The notes below the pieces were generated by a model that did no database searches, was not told where the DNA came from, and saw nothing but the letters and a program-made list of their open reading frames with translations. A program made the translations under genes and the position numbers. From contig NZ_JAVWJB010000004.1 in assembly GCF_036639235.1 (NCBI RefSeq), positions 1-64,000 on the forward strand: a DNA stretch of 64,000 nt, written 5' to 3'. Positions 51,911 through 61,232 of the stretch are shown here, one piece after another (the first letter of the stretch is position 1; the number at the start of each line of letters is the position of its first letter). This DNA is from Clostridium_AB sp036639235. GTDB taxonomy: Bacteria > Bacillota > Clostridia > Clostridiales > Caloramatoraceae.

Positions 51911-52453
51911 ATGTCAAGAGTAGGTAGACTTCCAGTTGCTCTTCCATCAGGAGTAACTGTTACTGTTGATTCAAACAACGTTGTAACAGTAAAAGGTTCT
52001 AAAGGAACTTTAACTAAGGAAATGAGCAAACTAATAAGCATCGCGGTTGAAAGCAACGAAGTAGTTGTAACTAGACCTAACGATGAAAAAGAAGTAAGAT
52101 CACTACACGGATTAACTAGAGCTTTAATAAACAATATGGTAATTGGAGTATCAGAAGGATACAAGAAGACACTTGATCTTGTTGGAGTTGGTTACAAGGT
52201 AACTAAGCAAGGCAAGAAGATAGTTCTTAATGTTGGATATTCACATCCAGTTGAAATAGAAGAAGTAGATGGAATAACACTAGATGTTCCAGCTGCAACA
52301 CAAATCATTGTTAGCGGAATCGACAAGGAACTTGTTGGTCACGTTGCAGCTAACATCAGAAGCGTAAGAGAACCTGAGCCATACAAGGGTAAGGGAATCA
52401 AGTATTCTGACGAAGTTGTTAGACGTAAAGAAGGTAAGACTGGTAAGAAGTAA
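51911..52453 (+). CDS. rplF: 50S ribosomal protein L6
   Basis: 180 residues with two similar alpha/beta domains. The C-terminal EPYKGKGIKYSDEVVRRKEGK motif is intact. TAGGAGGTG precedes the ATG. Confidence 0.97.
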   Translation: MSRVGRLPVALPSGVTVTVDSNNVVTVKGSKGTLTKEMSKLISIAVESNEVVVTRPNDEKEVRSLHGLTRALINNMVIGVSEGYKKTLDLVGVGYKVTKQGKKIVLNVGYSHPVEIEEVDGITLDVPAATQIIVSGIDKELVGHVAANIRSVREPEPYKGKGIKYSDEVVRRKEGKTGKK

Positions 52454-52474
52454 TAAGAAAGGAGTGAGCTTTGC

Positions 52475-52843
52475 ATGATTAATAAGCCATCCAAGAACGG
52501 ACAAAGAGTTAAGAGACATCTTAGAGTTCGTAACAAGGTAAGCGGAACTGCTCAAAGACCAAGACTAAACGTATTTAGAAGTGAAAAGCATATCTATGCT
52601 CAAATTATAAATGATGTTGAAGGTACTACAATAGTTGCAGCTTCAACAGTTGATAAGGAACTAAAGAGCACATTAACAGTTGGAAGCAACAAAGAAGCAG
52701 CTAAGGTTGTTGGTGAGCTTGTAGCTAAGAGAGCAATCGAAAAAGGTATCACTGAAGTAGTTTTTGATAGAGGTGGATACATTTATCACGGAAGAGTTAA
52801 GGAACTTGCGGAAGCAGCGAGAGAAGCAGGTCTTAACTTCTAA
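52475..52843 (+). CDS. rplR: 50S ribosomal protein L18
   Basis: 122 residues. A basic N-terminus and RPRLNVFRSEKHIYAQIIND, then FDRGGYIYHGRVKELAEAAREAGL. It binds 5S rRNA with L5. AAAGGAGTGA precedes the ATG. Confidence 0.97.
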   Translation: MINKPSKNGQRVKRHLRVRNKVSGTAQRPRLNVFRSEKHIYAQIINDVEGTTIVAASTVDKELKSTLTVGSNKEAAKVVGELVAKRAIEKGITEVVFDRGGYIYHGRVKELAEAAREAGLNF

Positions 52844-52863
52844 TTAAAGAAGGAGGGAAACAG

Positions 52864-53361
52864 ATGAGAGTCGATCCTAGCAAGTTAAACCTTAAAGAAA
52901 AGGTTGTATTTATAAACAGAGTTGCTAAGGTTGTTAAGGGTGGAAGAAACTTTAGATTCACTGCCCTAGTAGTAGTTGGTGACGAAAACGGACACGTTGG
53001 AACTGGTTTAGGTAAAGCTACTGAAGTTCCAGAAGCTATTAGAAAAGCAATCGAAGACGCTAAGAAAAACATAGTACAAGTAGAAACAGTTGGAACAACT
53101 GTACCACACCAAATTACTGGTGAATATGGTGCAGGTAAAGTTCTTATAATGCCAGCCGTAGAAGGTACAGGGGTTATCGCTGGAGGACCAGTGCGTGCCG
53201 TACTTGAATTAGCAGGTATTAAGGATGTAAGAGCTAAGTCACTTGGTTCAAACAATCCAAGAAACATGGTTAACGCAACAATACACGGACTTTCAAGCCT
53301 TAAAACAGTTGAACAAATTGCTAAGCTTAGAGGAAAGTCTGTAGAAGAAATACTAGGTTAG
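52864..53361 (+). CDS. rpsE: 30S ribosomal protein S5
   Basis: 165 residues. An N-terminal dsRBD-like domain (NRVAKVVKGGRNFRFTALVVV) and the KPVTGLGKATEVPEAIRKA-like helix. It sits at the mRNA entry channel. GGAGGG precedes the ATG. Confidence 0.97.
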   Translation: MRVDPSKLNLKEKVVFINRVAKVVKGGRNFRFTALVVVGDENGHVGTGLGKATEVPEAIRKAIEDAKKNIVQVETVGTTVPHQITGEYGAGKVLIMPAVEGTGVIAGGPVRAVLELAGIKDVRAKSLGSNNPRNMVNATIHGLSSLKTVEQIAKLRGKSVEEILG

Positions 53362-53372
53362 GAGGGATTAAT

Positions 53373-53552
53373 GTGGCTAAAGTAAGAGTAACGCTAACTA
53401 AAAGCTTAATCGGAAAGAAACCTGACCAAAGAGCAACAGTAAAGGCACTAGGACTTAACAAACTAGGATCAACTGTTGAGCACGAAGTAACACCTCAAAT
53501 CAGAGGGATGCTTGATAAAATCAATTTCATGGTAAAAGTAGAAGAAGTTTAA
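53373..53552 (+). CDS. rpmD: 50S ribosomal protein L30
   Basis: A short gene read directly: 59 residues, GTG start, 6-7 nt after AGGAGGG. VTLTKSLIGKKPDQRATVKAL is the family motif; it ends VKVEEV. It lies between rpsE and rplO, the standard place. Confidence 0.95.
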   Translation: MAKVRVTLTKSLIGKKPDQRATVKALGLNKLGSTVEHEVTPQIRGMLDKINFMVKVEEV

Positions 53553-53572
53553 TATAGAGGGAGGTGCGATAA

Positions 53573-54013
53573 ATGAGACTTCATGAATTAAGACCAGCTC
53601 CCGGTTCAGTAAAGGAGCCAAAGAGAAAAGGTAGAGGTACTGCAACAGGTCAAGGTAAGACATCAGGAAGAGGACAAAAAGGTCAAGGTTCACGTTCAGG
53701 TGGTGGAGTAAGACCAGGATTCGAAGGAGGGCAAATGCCACTTCATAGAAGACTTCCAAAGAGAGGTTTTACTAACATATTTGCTACTAAGTACGCAGAA
53801 ATCAATGTTGAAACTCTAAACAGATTTGAAGACGGAACAGAAGTTACACCAGAACTTCTAAAGGAAGCTAAAATCCTTAAGAGCCAACTTGACGGTGTTA
53901 AAGTTCTTGGAAACGGAGAGCTAACTAAGAAGCTTACTGTTAAGGCAGCTAAGTTTACAGAATCAGCAGTTAAGAAGATCGAAGCAGCCGGAGGCAAAGT
54001 AGAGGTGATATAA
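53573..54013 (+). CDS. rplO: 50S ribosomal protein L15
   Basis: 146 residues. A basic, glycine-rich extension (GRGTATGQGKTSGRGQKGQG) and a globular C-terminal domain. GGGAGGTG precedes the ATG. Its stop is 1 bp before the secY start, whose ribosome binding site (GAGGTG) lies inside it. Confidence 0.96.
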   Translation: MRLHELRPAPGSVKEPKRKGRGTATGQGKTSGRGQKGQGSRSGGGVRPGFEGGQMPLHRRLPKRGFTNIFATKYAEINVETLNRFEDGTEVTPELLKEAKILKSQLDGVKVLGNGELTKKLTVKAAKFTESAVKKIEAAGGKVEVI

Positions 54014-54014
54014 A

Positions 54015-55292
54015 TTGTTTAAAACCTTACGCAATGCAATGAGTATTCCTGATTTAAGGAAGAAACTCTTTGTTACTTTGGCACTTTTAATGGTATTCAG
54101 GGCAGGTATATTTATTCCTGTTCCTGATATCAACAGAGAAGCCTTAGATCAAATGGTAAGTGGCGGTTTATTGTTCGGCTTTCTAGATATTATTTCAGGT
54201 GGTGGATTTAAAAACTTTAGTATTTTTGCTATGGGTATAAGTCCATACATTACCTCATCCATTATAATGAGCTTGCTTACAGTTGCGATTCCAAGACTTG
54301 AGCAAATTCAAAAAGAGGGGCAAGAAGGAAGAAAGAAAATTGCTACTATGACAAGATACTTAACAATTGTATTTGCTTTACTACAATCATTTAGTATGGC
54401 AGTATACTTAAATGTTAATGGAGTTTTAGTAGACGGTTCTGTCTTAAATCTTGCAACTATCATGATTACGCTTACAACAGGTACATTATTTGTAATGTGG
54501 CTAGGTGAGAAGATCACTGAGTATGGACTTGGTAATGGTACATCATTAATAATATTTACGGGTATAATAGCACAGATTCCTAATCTTGGGTATCAGTTAA
54601 TTGTACTTGTAAAAGGTGGATCAATGAACATAATACAAGTAGCACTGTTAATTATTTTCGCTGTACTTATTATAGTAGGAATAGTTATAATGGATCTTGG
54701 TGAGAGAAGAATCCCGGTTCAATACGCTCAGAGGAAAGTTGGTGCGAAGACTTTCGGAGGTCAAAACACACACATTCCAATAAACGTTAACTCAACAGGG
54801 GTTATTGCAATAATATTTGCAATGTCACTTATGCAAGCGCCACTACTTGTAACACAGTTATTCTTAGAACCAACTAATCAATGGCGTGTGTTATTTGAAT
54901 CAGGTTGGCTAAGTATTAGCAAGCCAATTTACCCAATTGTATACGTTCTATTTATTATATTCTTTACATGGTTCTATACGTCAATCACGTTTAAGCCTGA
55001 CGAGATGGCTGAAAACCTACAAAAGAGCGGTGGATTTATTCCAGGTATTAGACCAGGACTTCCAACTGAAAACTTTTTAACGAATGTATTAAATAGGATG
55101 ACTTTAATCGGTGGTGTATTTGCATCTATTGTTGCGATTATCCCGATAGTACTAGCACAGATGTCATCAAATCTGCAGAACTTTCAGTTAGGTGGAACAA
55201 CAATGCTAATTGTTGTAAATGTTGCACTGGAGCTTAGAAAGCAAGTAAAAGCTCAGCTAGTAATGAAGAACTATGGCGGATTCTTAAAATAG
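54015..55292 (+). CDS. secY: Preprotein translocase subunit SecY
   Basis: 425 residues with ten predicted membrane helices. FIPVPDINREAL follows helix 1, and GLGNGTSLIIFTGI and the C-terminal LVMKNYGGFLK are conserved. The TTG start gives MFKTLRNAMSIPDLRKKLF. With secE at 27639 this supplies two of the three Sec channel subunits. Confidence 0.97.
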   Translation: MFKTLRNAMSIPDLRKKLFVTLALLMVFRAGIFIPVPDINREALDQMVSGGLLFGFLDIISGGGFKNFSIFAMGISPYITSSIIMSLLTVAIPRLEQIQKEGQEGRKKIATMTRYLTIVFALLQSFSMAVYLNVNGVLVDGSVLNLATIMITLTTGTLFVMWLGEKITEYGLGNGTSLIIFTGIIAQIPNLGYQLIVLVKGGSMNIIQVALLIIFAVLIIVGIVIMDLGERRIPVQYAQRKVGAKTFGGQNTHIPINVNSTGVIAIIFAMSLMQAPLLVTQLFLEPTNQWRVLFESGWLSISKPIYPIVYVLFIIFFTWFYTSITFKPDEMAENLQKSGGFIPGIRPGLPTENFLTNVLNRMTLIGGVFASIVAIIPIVLAQMSSNLQNFQLGGTTMLIVVNVALELRKQVKAQLVMKNYGGFLK

Positions 55293-55311
55293 ATTTAATG
55301 GAGATGGTTAA

Positions 55312-55962
55312 ATGAGAATAGTATTGCTTGGACCTCCAGGATCAGGAAAAGGAACGCAAGCAAAGTTCATAGTTGAAAAGTATGGAATTCCACACATTTC
55401 AACAGGTGATATATTCAGAAAGAACATTAAAGAAGAAACACCACTTGGTGTTAAGGCTAAGTCTTATATAGATAAAGGTCAGCTAGTTCCCGATGAACTA
55501 ACTGTTGAAATAGTAGAAGATAGATTAAAAGCTGATGACTGTACTAAGGGATTCATGCTAGATGGTTTCCCAAGAACTGTAGGGCAAGCGGAAGCTTTAA
55601 CTAAGGTACTTGGTGAAATGAACACTTCACTTGATCATGTTATTAATATAGAAGTTGCTGATAAGGCGCTTGTAGATAGACTAACAGGAAGAAGAGTTTG
55701 TCCATCATGTGGAGCTAGTTTCCACACAGTATTTAACCCACCTGCAAAGGATGGTATATGTAATTACTGCTCAGCTGAAGTAATTCAAAGAGCAGATGAT
55801 AACATAGAAACAGTTTCAAGCAGATTAGAGGTTTATGGTACTCAAACTAAACCTTTAATTGAATACTATGAAAACAAAGGACTACTTAGAAGCATTGCAG
55901 GTGAACAAAATATCGATAAGGTATTTGAAGACATCAACAAGGCCCTAGGGAGCGGTAACTAA
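55312..55962 (+). CDS. adk: Adenylate kinase
   Basis: 216 residues. P-loop GPPGSGKGTQAKF, and DGFPRTVGQAEAL. The LID carries a Cys4 zinc cluster (CPSCG and CNYC), as in other Gram-positive kinases. It balances AMP, ADP and ATP. The stop overlaps the map start by one base. Confidence 0.97.
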   Translation: MRIVLLGPPGSGKGTQAKFIVEKYGIPHISTGDIFRKNIKEETPLGVKAKSYIDKGQLVPDELTVEIVEDRLKADDCTKGFMLDGFPRTVGQAEALTKVLGEMNTSLDHVINIEVADKALVDRLTGRRVCPSCGASFHTVFNPPAKDGICNYCSAEVIQRADDNIETVSSRLEVYGTQTKPLIEYYENKGLLRSIAGEQNIDKVFEDINKALGSGN

Positions 55963-56714
55963 TGATTTATCTAAAGTCAAGTAATGAAATTGATATAATG
56001 CGTAAGGCAGGAACAATTGTAGCAGAAACTTTACTAAAACTCGAAGAAGCGGTTAAACCAGGAATTACAACTTTAGAGCTAGATAAGATTGCAGAAGAAT
56101 ATATCCTAAGATCAGGTGCACGTCCATCCTTTAAGGGATATGGCGGCTTCCCTGGATCAATATGTGCATCGGTAAATGAAGAGATTGTTCATGGAATACC
56201 ATCATCAAAAAGAGTATTGCAGGAAGGTGACATAATCAGTGTTGACTGTGGCGCATACTTTAAAGGTTTTCATGGCGATGCAGCTAGAACATTTCCAGTA
56301 GGTAAAGTATCAAAGGAAGCTCAGAGTCTAATTGATGTTACTACTGAAAGTTTCTTTCAAGGCATTAAACATGCAGCTGTAGGGAACAGAATTGGGGATA
56401 TTTCAAGTGCAGTGCAAACCTACGCTGAGTCCTTCGGATACTCTGTAGTGAGAGATTATGTAGGACATGGAATAGGGAAATCACTTCACGAGGAACCTTC
56501 AGTTCCGAACTATGGTAAGGCAGGTAGAGGGCCGAAACTTGCTAAGGGGATGGTCTTAGCCATTGAGCCAATGGTTAACCTAGGAGTATATACGGCGGAC
56601 CAACTTTCTGATGGTTGGACAGTAGTCACAACCGACGGCAAACTATCTGCACACTACGAAAATACAGTTGCAATATTAGAAAATGGTCCTGAAATACTCA
56701 CACTACTAAAATAG
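55962..56714 (+). CDS. map: Methionine aminopeptidase type I
   Basis: 250 residues. Metal ligands are visible in SVDCGAYFKGFHGDAAR (two Asp), GHGIGKSLHEEP (His), EPMV (Glu) and the C-terminal YENTVAI (Glu). It removes the initiator methionine. It is coupled to adk by a one-base overlap. Confidence 0.96.
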   Translation: MIYLKSSNEIDIMRKAGTIVAETLLKLEEAVKPGITTLELDKIAEEYILRSGARPSFKGYGGFPGSICASVNEEIVHGIPSSKRVLQEGDIISVDCGAYFKGFHGDAARTFPVGKVSKEAQSLIDVTTESFFQGIKHAAVGNRIGDISSAVQTYAESFGYSVVRDYVGHGIGKSLHEEPSVPNYGKAGRGPKLAKGMVLAIEPMVNLGVYTADQLSDGWTVVTTDGKLSAHYENTVAILENGPEILTLLK

Positions 56715-56724
56715 AGGTGAATGA

Positions 56725-56997
56725 ATGATGGGTGAAATAACCCTAGGACAAATTGTTAACTCAAAGGCAGGTAGAGATAAGGATAGATTTTTCATCATAG
56801 TAGGGATAATCGATAGTGAATATGTACTACTAGCAGATGGAGATCTTCGAAAGATAGGCAATCCTAAGAAGAAAAAAATCAGACACTTAAACACTAGTCA
56901 TGGTTTATCTTTAGAAATTAAGGAGAAACTAGAAAATAGTAGGAAAGTGCTTGACGCAGATCTTCGAAAGTGCTTGCAGTCAATGAACTTGTTATAA
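56725..56997 (+). CDS. KOW-domain RNA-binding protein (L14e-like)
   Basis: 90 residues. GQIVNSKAGRDKDRFFIIVG and the ADGDLRKIGNPKKKKIRHLN segment match the short L14e-like KOW proteins found between map and infA in Clostridia. The start (ATG 56725) follows GAGGTGA by 7 nt; a second ATG at 56728 is possible. Function unestablished, probably ribosome-linked. Confidence 0.85.
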   Translation: MMGEITLGQIVNSKAGRDKDRFFIIVGIIDSEYVLLADGDLRKIGNPKKKKIRHLNTSHGLSLEIKEKLENSRKVLDADLRKCLQSMNLL

Positions 56998-57012
56998 GGA
57001 GGTTTGTTACCT

Positions 57013-57231
57013 ATGGCAAAGGATGATGTAATAGAACTACAAGGAACAGTACTTGAATCGCTGCCAAATGCAAATTTTCAAGTTGAACTTGAAAATGGTC
57101 ATAAAATAGTAGCTCACATATCAGGAAAACTTAGAATGAATTTCATAAGAATTCTTCCAGGTGATAAAGTTACCGTAGAGGTATCTACTTATGACTTAAG
57201 TCGTGGTAGAATTATATGGAGAGCTAAGTAG
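57013..57231 (+). CDS. infA: Translation initiation factor IF-1
   Basis: 72 residues, the exact usual length, when the ATG at 57013 is used (AAGGAGG ends at 57002). An OB fold with VLESLPNANFQVELENGH and GDKVTVEVSTYDLSRGRI. An upstream TTG in frame lies too close to the ribosome binding site. Confidence 0.97.
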   Translation: MAKDDVIELQGTVLESLPNANFQVELENGHKIVAHISGKLRMNFIRILPGDKVTVEVSTYDLSRGRIIWRAK

Positions 57232-57252
57232 TATAAAAAAGGAGGAATAGCC

Positions 57253-57366
57253 ATGAAGGTTAGACCATCTGTAAAACCAATATGCGAAAAATGTAAAGTT
57301 ATAAGAAGACATGGCAGAGTAATGGTTATATGCGAAAATCCAAAGCATAAGCAAAAGCAAGGTTAA
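57253..57366 (+). CDS. rpmJ: 50S ribosomal protein L36
   Basis: A short gene read directly: 37 residues, ATG after GGAGGAATAGCC. Zinc ligands CEKC and C...H (CENPKHKQKQG) mark the C+ form. It sits between infA and rpsM, as expected. The 86-bp gap that follows contains a TTCGAATTCGAA palindrome. Confidence 0.96.
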   Translation: MKVRPSVKPICEKCKVIRRHGRVMVICENPKHKQKQG

Positions 57367-57452
57367 TTAGAACGCGGCTGCACTAAATTTTATTTGGTGT
57401 TTTATATAAATTTTTTTCGAATTCGAATTAACACAGGAGGTGTAGTAGTTAA

Positions 57453-57824
57453 ATGGCTAGAATAGCTGGTGTTGACATACCAAGAGAAAAAAGAGTAGAA
57501 ATAGCACTTACTTATATATTTGGAATTGGTAAACCAAGTTCACAGCAAATACTTGCTGAAACTGGAATTAACCCTGATACAAGAGTTAAGAACCTAACTG
57601 AAGATGAAGTTAACGTGCTAAGAGATTATATCGGCAAAAACTTACTAGTTGAAGGTGATCTTAGAAGAACTGTAGCTCTTAACATTAAGAGACTTATGGA
57701 AATCGGTTCATATAGAGGAATGAGACATAGAAGAGGTCTTCCTGTAAGAGGACAAAAGACAAAGACTAACGCTAGAACTCGTAAGGGACCTAAGAGAACA
57801 GTAAGCGGTAAGAAGAAAAAGTAA
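57453..57824 (+). CDS. rpsM: 30S ribosomal protein S13
   Basis: 123 residues. MARIAGVDIPREKRVEIALTY and the C-terminal RGQKTKTNARTRKGP tail, which touches the P-site tRNA. ACAGGAGGTG precedes the ATG. Confidence 0.97.
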   Translation: MARIAGVDIPREKRVEIALTYIFGIGKPSSQQILAETGINPDTRVKNLTEDEVNVLRDYIGKNLLVEGDLRRTVALNIKRLMEIGSYRGMRHRRGLPVRGQKTKTNARTRKGPKRTVSGKKKK

Positions 57825-57841
57825 TCAAGGAGGGAAGATGA

Positions 57842-58237
57842 ATGGCGGCTCAAAAAGGTAAGAAAGTTAAAAGAAAAAGAGAACGTAAGAATATTGACCG
57901 TGGCGCAGCTCACATCCAATCAACGTTTAACAATACAATAGTTACTCTAACTGACACTGCCGGAAATGCAATTTCATGGGCAAGTGCTGGTGGACTTGGA
58001 TTTAGAGGTTCAAGAAAGAGCACTCCTTTTGCTGCTCAAATGGCAGCAGAGACTGCTGCAAAGGTTGCAGTTGATCACGGAATGAAGAGTGTAGAGGTTT
58101 ATGTTAAGGGACCAGGATCAGGTAGAGAAGCTGCTATCAGAGCGCTTCAAGCTGCAGGTCTTGAAGTAAGTCTAATTAAGGACGTAACTCCAATCCCACA
58201 TAACGGATGTAGACCACCAAAGAGAAGAAGAGTCTAA
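57842..58237 (+). CDS. rpsK: 30S ribosomal protein S11
   Basis: 131 residues. AHIQSTFNNTIVTLTD and VKGPGSGREAAIRALQAAG are signatures, ending HNGCRPPKRRRV. AAGGAGGG precedes the ATG. Platform of the 30S. Confidence 0.97.
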   Translation: MAAQKGKKVKRKRERKNIDRGAAHIQSTFNNTIVTLTDTAGNAISWASAGGLGFRGSRKSTPFAAQMAAETAAKVAVDHGMKSVEVYVKGPGSGREAAIRALQAAGLEVSLIKDVTPIPHNGCRPPKRRRV

Positions 58238-58258
58238 TTGATAGGAGGTGCAAGATAA

Positions 58259-58879
58259 ATGGCAAGATATATAGGACCAGTTTGTAAATTATGTAGAAGA
58301 GAAGGCACAAGACTTTATCTAAAGAGCGAAAAATGCTACACAGATAAGTGCCCAATGGCTAGAAGACCATATGCTCCGGGACAACACGGACAAGGAAGAA
58401 AGAAGCTTACTAACTACGGAATACAGTTAAGAGAAAAGCAAAAGGCTAAGAGAATCTACGGAGTACTTGAATCACAATTCAGAGGTTACTACGAGAAGGC
58501 TGAAAGCCAAAAGGGTATTGCAGGGGAGAACCTTGTAAGAATTCTTGAAACAAGACTTGATAATGTAATCTTCAGAGCAGGATTTGCTGGATCAAGACCA
58601 GAAGCTAGACAACTAGTTAGACACGGACATTTCACTGTAAACGGTAAGAAGGTAAACATTCCATCATACCAAATCAGTGTTGGTGAAGTTATAGCTCTTA
58701 AGGATAAGAGCAAGGCAAGTGAGAAGTTTAAGGCAATCGCTGACGTAGCTTCAAACGCACCAGCTTGGATGACAGTTGATAAAGATAAGATGGAAACATC
58801 AATCGTAGCTCTTCCAGTAAGAGAAGACGTTGAAATACCAGTAAACGAAACTCTAATCGTCGAGCTATACAGTAAGTAA
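58259..58879 (+). CDS. rpsD: 30S ribosomal protein S4
   Basis: 206 residues. An N-terminal Cys-rich region (CKLCRREG and CYTDKC, a zinc-type form), then the S4 RNA-binding domain (LDNVIFRAGFAGSRPEARQL). It sits in the alpha operon here, unlike B. subtilis, where rpsD is separate. AGGAGGTG precedes the ATG. Confidence 0.97.
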   Translation: MARYIGPVCKLCRREGTRLYLKSEKCYTDKCPMARRPYAPGQHGQGRKKLTNYGIQLREKQKAKRIYGVLESQFRGYYEKAESQKGIAGENLVRILETRLDNVIFRAGFAGSRPEARQLVRHGHFTVNGKKVNIPSYQISVGEVIALKDKSKASEKFKAIADVASNAPAWMTVDKDKMETSIVALPVREDVEIPVNETLIVELYSK

Positions 58880-58947
58880 TTTTGGTGAAGAATCAGTTGC
58901 CCTCGCCATTTTTAGGTTACCTTTTTTAAAAAGGAGGGTTAATATAA

Positions 58948-59895
58948 ATGTTAGAAATAGAAAAGCCAAGATTAGAATGTGTTGAAAGCGCAGAGGATGG
59001 TTCATATGCAAAATTTGTAATTGAACCGTTAGAGAGAGGTTATGGTACAACTCTTGGTAATGCGATGAGAAGAATGCTTCTTTCATCATTACCAGGAGCT
59101 GCTGTAAACTCAATCAAAGTTGAGGGAGTTCTTCATGAGTTCTCTACAATCCCTAACGTTAAGGAAGATGCAATGGAGATCATCCTTAACATTAAGGGTC
59201 TAGCAGTAAAAATCGACGGAGAAGCTCCGAAGACTGCTGTTATAGATGTAGTAGGACCAGCTGTTGTAACAGGTGACGATATAAGGTCTGACGGTGGTGT
59301 AGAGGTTGTTAATAAGGATCACTACATAGCTACTGTTAGTGAGGGCGGAAGACTTTATATGGAACTTAATATCGACAGAGGTAGAGGTTATGTTCCTGCA
59401 GAGAAGAATAAGTCTACTAATCAACCAATAGGTTTAATACCAGTAGACTCAATCTACACTCCAGTTAATAGAGTAAACTATTCAGTTGAAAACACTCGTG
59501 TTGGTCAGATTACTGACTATGATAAGTTAACTCTTGAGATTTGGACTAAGGGTTCAATAACACCAGATGAGGCTATAAGCATCTCATCTAAGATACTAAT
59601 AGAACACTTCAAGCTTTTCCTAAGCCTTGGAGGACATGATGATAATGTTGAAATAATGGTAGAGAAGGAAGAAGATAAAAAAGATAAATTCCTTGAAATG
59701 ACCATTGAAGAACTAGATCTATCTGTTAGATCATATAACTGCCTAAAGAGAGCAGGGATCAACAGTGTTTATGAACTAGTACAAAAATCAGAAGAAGATA
59801 TGATGAAGGTTAGAAACTTAGGTAAGAAATCACTTGAAGAAGTTGAAATCAAACTTAAGGGACTAGGCTTTGATCTAAGAAAAAACGACGAATAG
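58948..59895 (+). CDS. rpoA: DNA-directed RNA polymerase subunit alpha
   Basis: 315 residues. The N-terminal assembly domain has ERGYGTTLGNAMRRMLLSSL; a linker with KKEEDKKDK leads to the C-terminal domain (ELDLSVRSYNCLKRAGINSV), which binds UP elements and activators. AAAAGGAGGG precedes the ATG. Confidence 0.98.
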   Translation: MLEIEKPRLECVESAEDGSYAKFVIEPLERGYGTTLGNAMRRMLLSSLPGAAVNSIKVEGVLHEFSTIPNVKEDAMEIILNIKGLAVKIDGEAPKTAVIDVVGPAVVTGDDIRSDGGVEVVNKDHYIATVSEGGRLYMELNIDRGRGYVPAEKNKSTNQPIGLIPVDSIYTPVNRVNYSVENTRVGQITDYDKLTLEIWTKGSITPDEAISISSKILIEHFKLFLSLGGHDDNVEIMVEKEEDKKDKFLEMTIEELDLSVRSYNCLKRAGINSVYELVQKSEEDMMKVRNLGKKSLEEVEIKLKGLGFDLRKNDE

Positions 59896-59906
59896 GAGGG
59901 ATTTAA

Positions 59907-60254
59907 GTGGCAGGATACCGTAAGCTAGGTCGTCCAACTGACCAAAGAAAGGCTATGCTAAGAAATCTTGTAACTAGCTTCTTTAAGTCAGAAGACGGAA
60001 GAATTACAACTACTGAAGCGAGAGCTAAAGAAGTAAGAAGCATTGCTGAAAAGATGATTACACTAGCTAAAAGAGGAGATCTTCACGCTAGAAGACAAGT
60101 TCTTGCATATGTTACTGAGGAAGCAGTTGTTGCTAAGCTATTCTCAGAAATTGCACCAAAGTACCAAGAGAGAAACGGTGGATATACAAGAATAATGAAA
60201 ATGGGTCCAAGAAGAGGAGACGCTGCAGAAGCAGTTATTCTTGAGCTTGTTTAA
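59907..60254 (+). CDS. rplQ: 50S ribosomal protein L17
   Basis: 115 residues. GYRKLGRPTDQRKAMLRNL and RNGGYTRIMKMGPRRGDAA are conserved. GTG start after GGAGGG. Last gene of the ribosomal supercluster, followed by a terminator. Confidence 0.97.
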   Translation: MAGYRKLGRPTDQRKAMLRNLVTSFFKSEDGRITTTEARAKEVRSIAEKMITLAKRGDLHARRQVLAYVTEEAVVAKLFSEIAPKYQERNGGYTRIMKMGPRRGDAAEAVILELV

Positions 60255-60308
60255 TTAACATAGATTTGAGGACTTTAAGATTTTCTTATTCCTTAATTAG
60301 GTTCATGT

Positions 60309-60345
60309 GGGATTAAGTTAAGTATGACTATACTTAATCCCTTTT
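60309..60345 (+). terminator. Terminator after rplQ
   Basis: GGGATTAAGT (60309-60318) pairs with ACTTAATCCC (60332-60341); an alternative inner TTAAGTAT/ATACTTAA stem shares it. A four-T run follows. Confidence 0.8.
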
Positions 60346-60392
60346 ATATTATCTAAAAATAGTTGAACCTTGAAAGTAGTAGGTGCTTAAAA

Positions 60393-61232
60393 ATGAATAA
60401 CAGAATGTTATCAACTGAAAATGTATTTTTCTCATATTCTAATGGAGAAAGTGAGAAAATAGTTCTAAAAGATGTTAATGTAACTATTAATAAGGGTGAA
60501 TTTGTGGTTATACTTGGTCATAATGGATCAGGTAAATCAACACTTGCTAAGCATTTTAATGGAATATTAATTCCTAAAGATGGAAATGTCTTTGTTGATA
60601 GCTATAATACAAGAAACGAAGAAGATATATGGAATATAAGACAAAATGCTGGAATGGTATTTCAAAATCCAGATAACCAAATAGTTGCAACTATTGTTGA
60701 AGAAGATGTTGCCTTTGGACCTGAGAATTTAGGGGTATCTCCAGATGAAATAAGACAAAGAGTAGACGATGCATTAAACACAGTTAATATGCTAGAATAC
60801 AAGGAACATGGTCCACATCTTTTATCAGGTGGACAAAAGCAAAGGGTAGCAATAGCAGGAGTACTTGCTATGAAGCCAAGTTGCATTATTCTTGATGAGC
60901 CAACTGCTATGCTTGATCCGTCAGGTAGAGCTGAGGTTATTTCTACTATCAAGAAACTTAACGCAGAAGAAGGAATAACTATAGTTCTTATAACCCATTA
61001 TATGGAGGAAGCAGCTCAAGCTGATAGAATTATTGTTATGGATGCAGGGGAGCCTATTATAGATGGAACTCCTAGGGAAGTATTTAAGGAAGTAAGACGA
61101 CTTAAGGAAATAGGACTAGATGTACCACAGGTAACTGAACTTGCATATAGGTTAAGACAAAGTGGAGTAGATTTAAAGGAAGATATATTAACCATAGAAG
61201 AGATGGTGGATGAGATATGTCGATTAAAGTAG
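60393..61232 (+). CDS. ecfA1: ECF transporter ATPase EcfA1
   Basis: 279 residues from the ATG at 60393 (AGTAGGTG 8 nt upstream); the longer frame has no ribosome binding site. Walker A GHNGSGKST, signature LSGGQKQR, Walker B CIILDEPTAMLDP. It powers ECF uptake of vitamins such as biotin, riboflavin or cobalamin. Its last 16 bases overlap ecfA2. Confidence 0.95.
   Translation: MNNRMLSTENVFFSYSNGESEKIVLKDVNVTINKGEFVVILGHNGSGKSTLAKHFNGILIPKDGNVFVDSYNTRNEEDIWNIRQNAGMVFQNPDNQIVATIVEEDVAFGPENLGVSPDEIRQRVDDALNTVNMLEYKEHGPHLLSGGQKQRVAIAGVLAMKPSCIILDEPTAMLDPSGRAEVISTIKKLNAEEGITIVLITHYMEEAAQADRIIVMDAGEPIIDGTPREVFKEVRRLKEIGLDVPQVTELAYRLRQSGVDLKEDILTIEEMVDEICRLK

Noticed and set aside
57416..57428. TTCGAATTCGAA palindrome before rpsM as an operator
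   Set aside because: It is a short simple palindrome within an AT-rich gap in the middle of an operon; no supporting promoter was seen.
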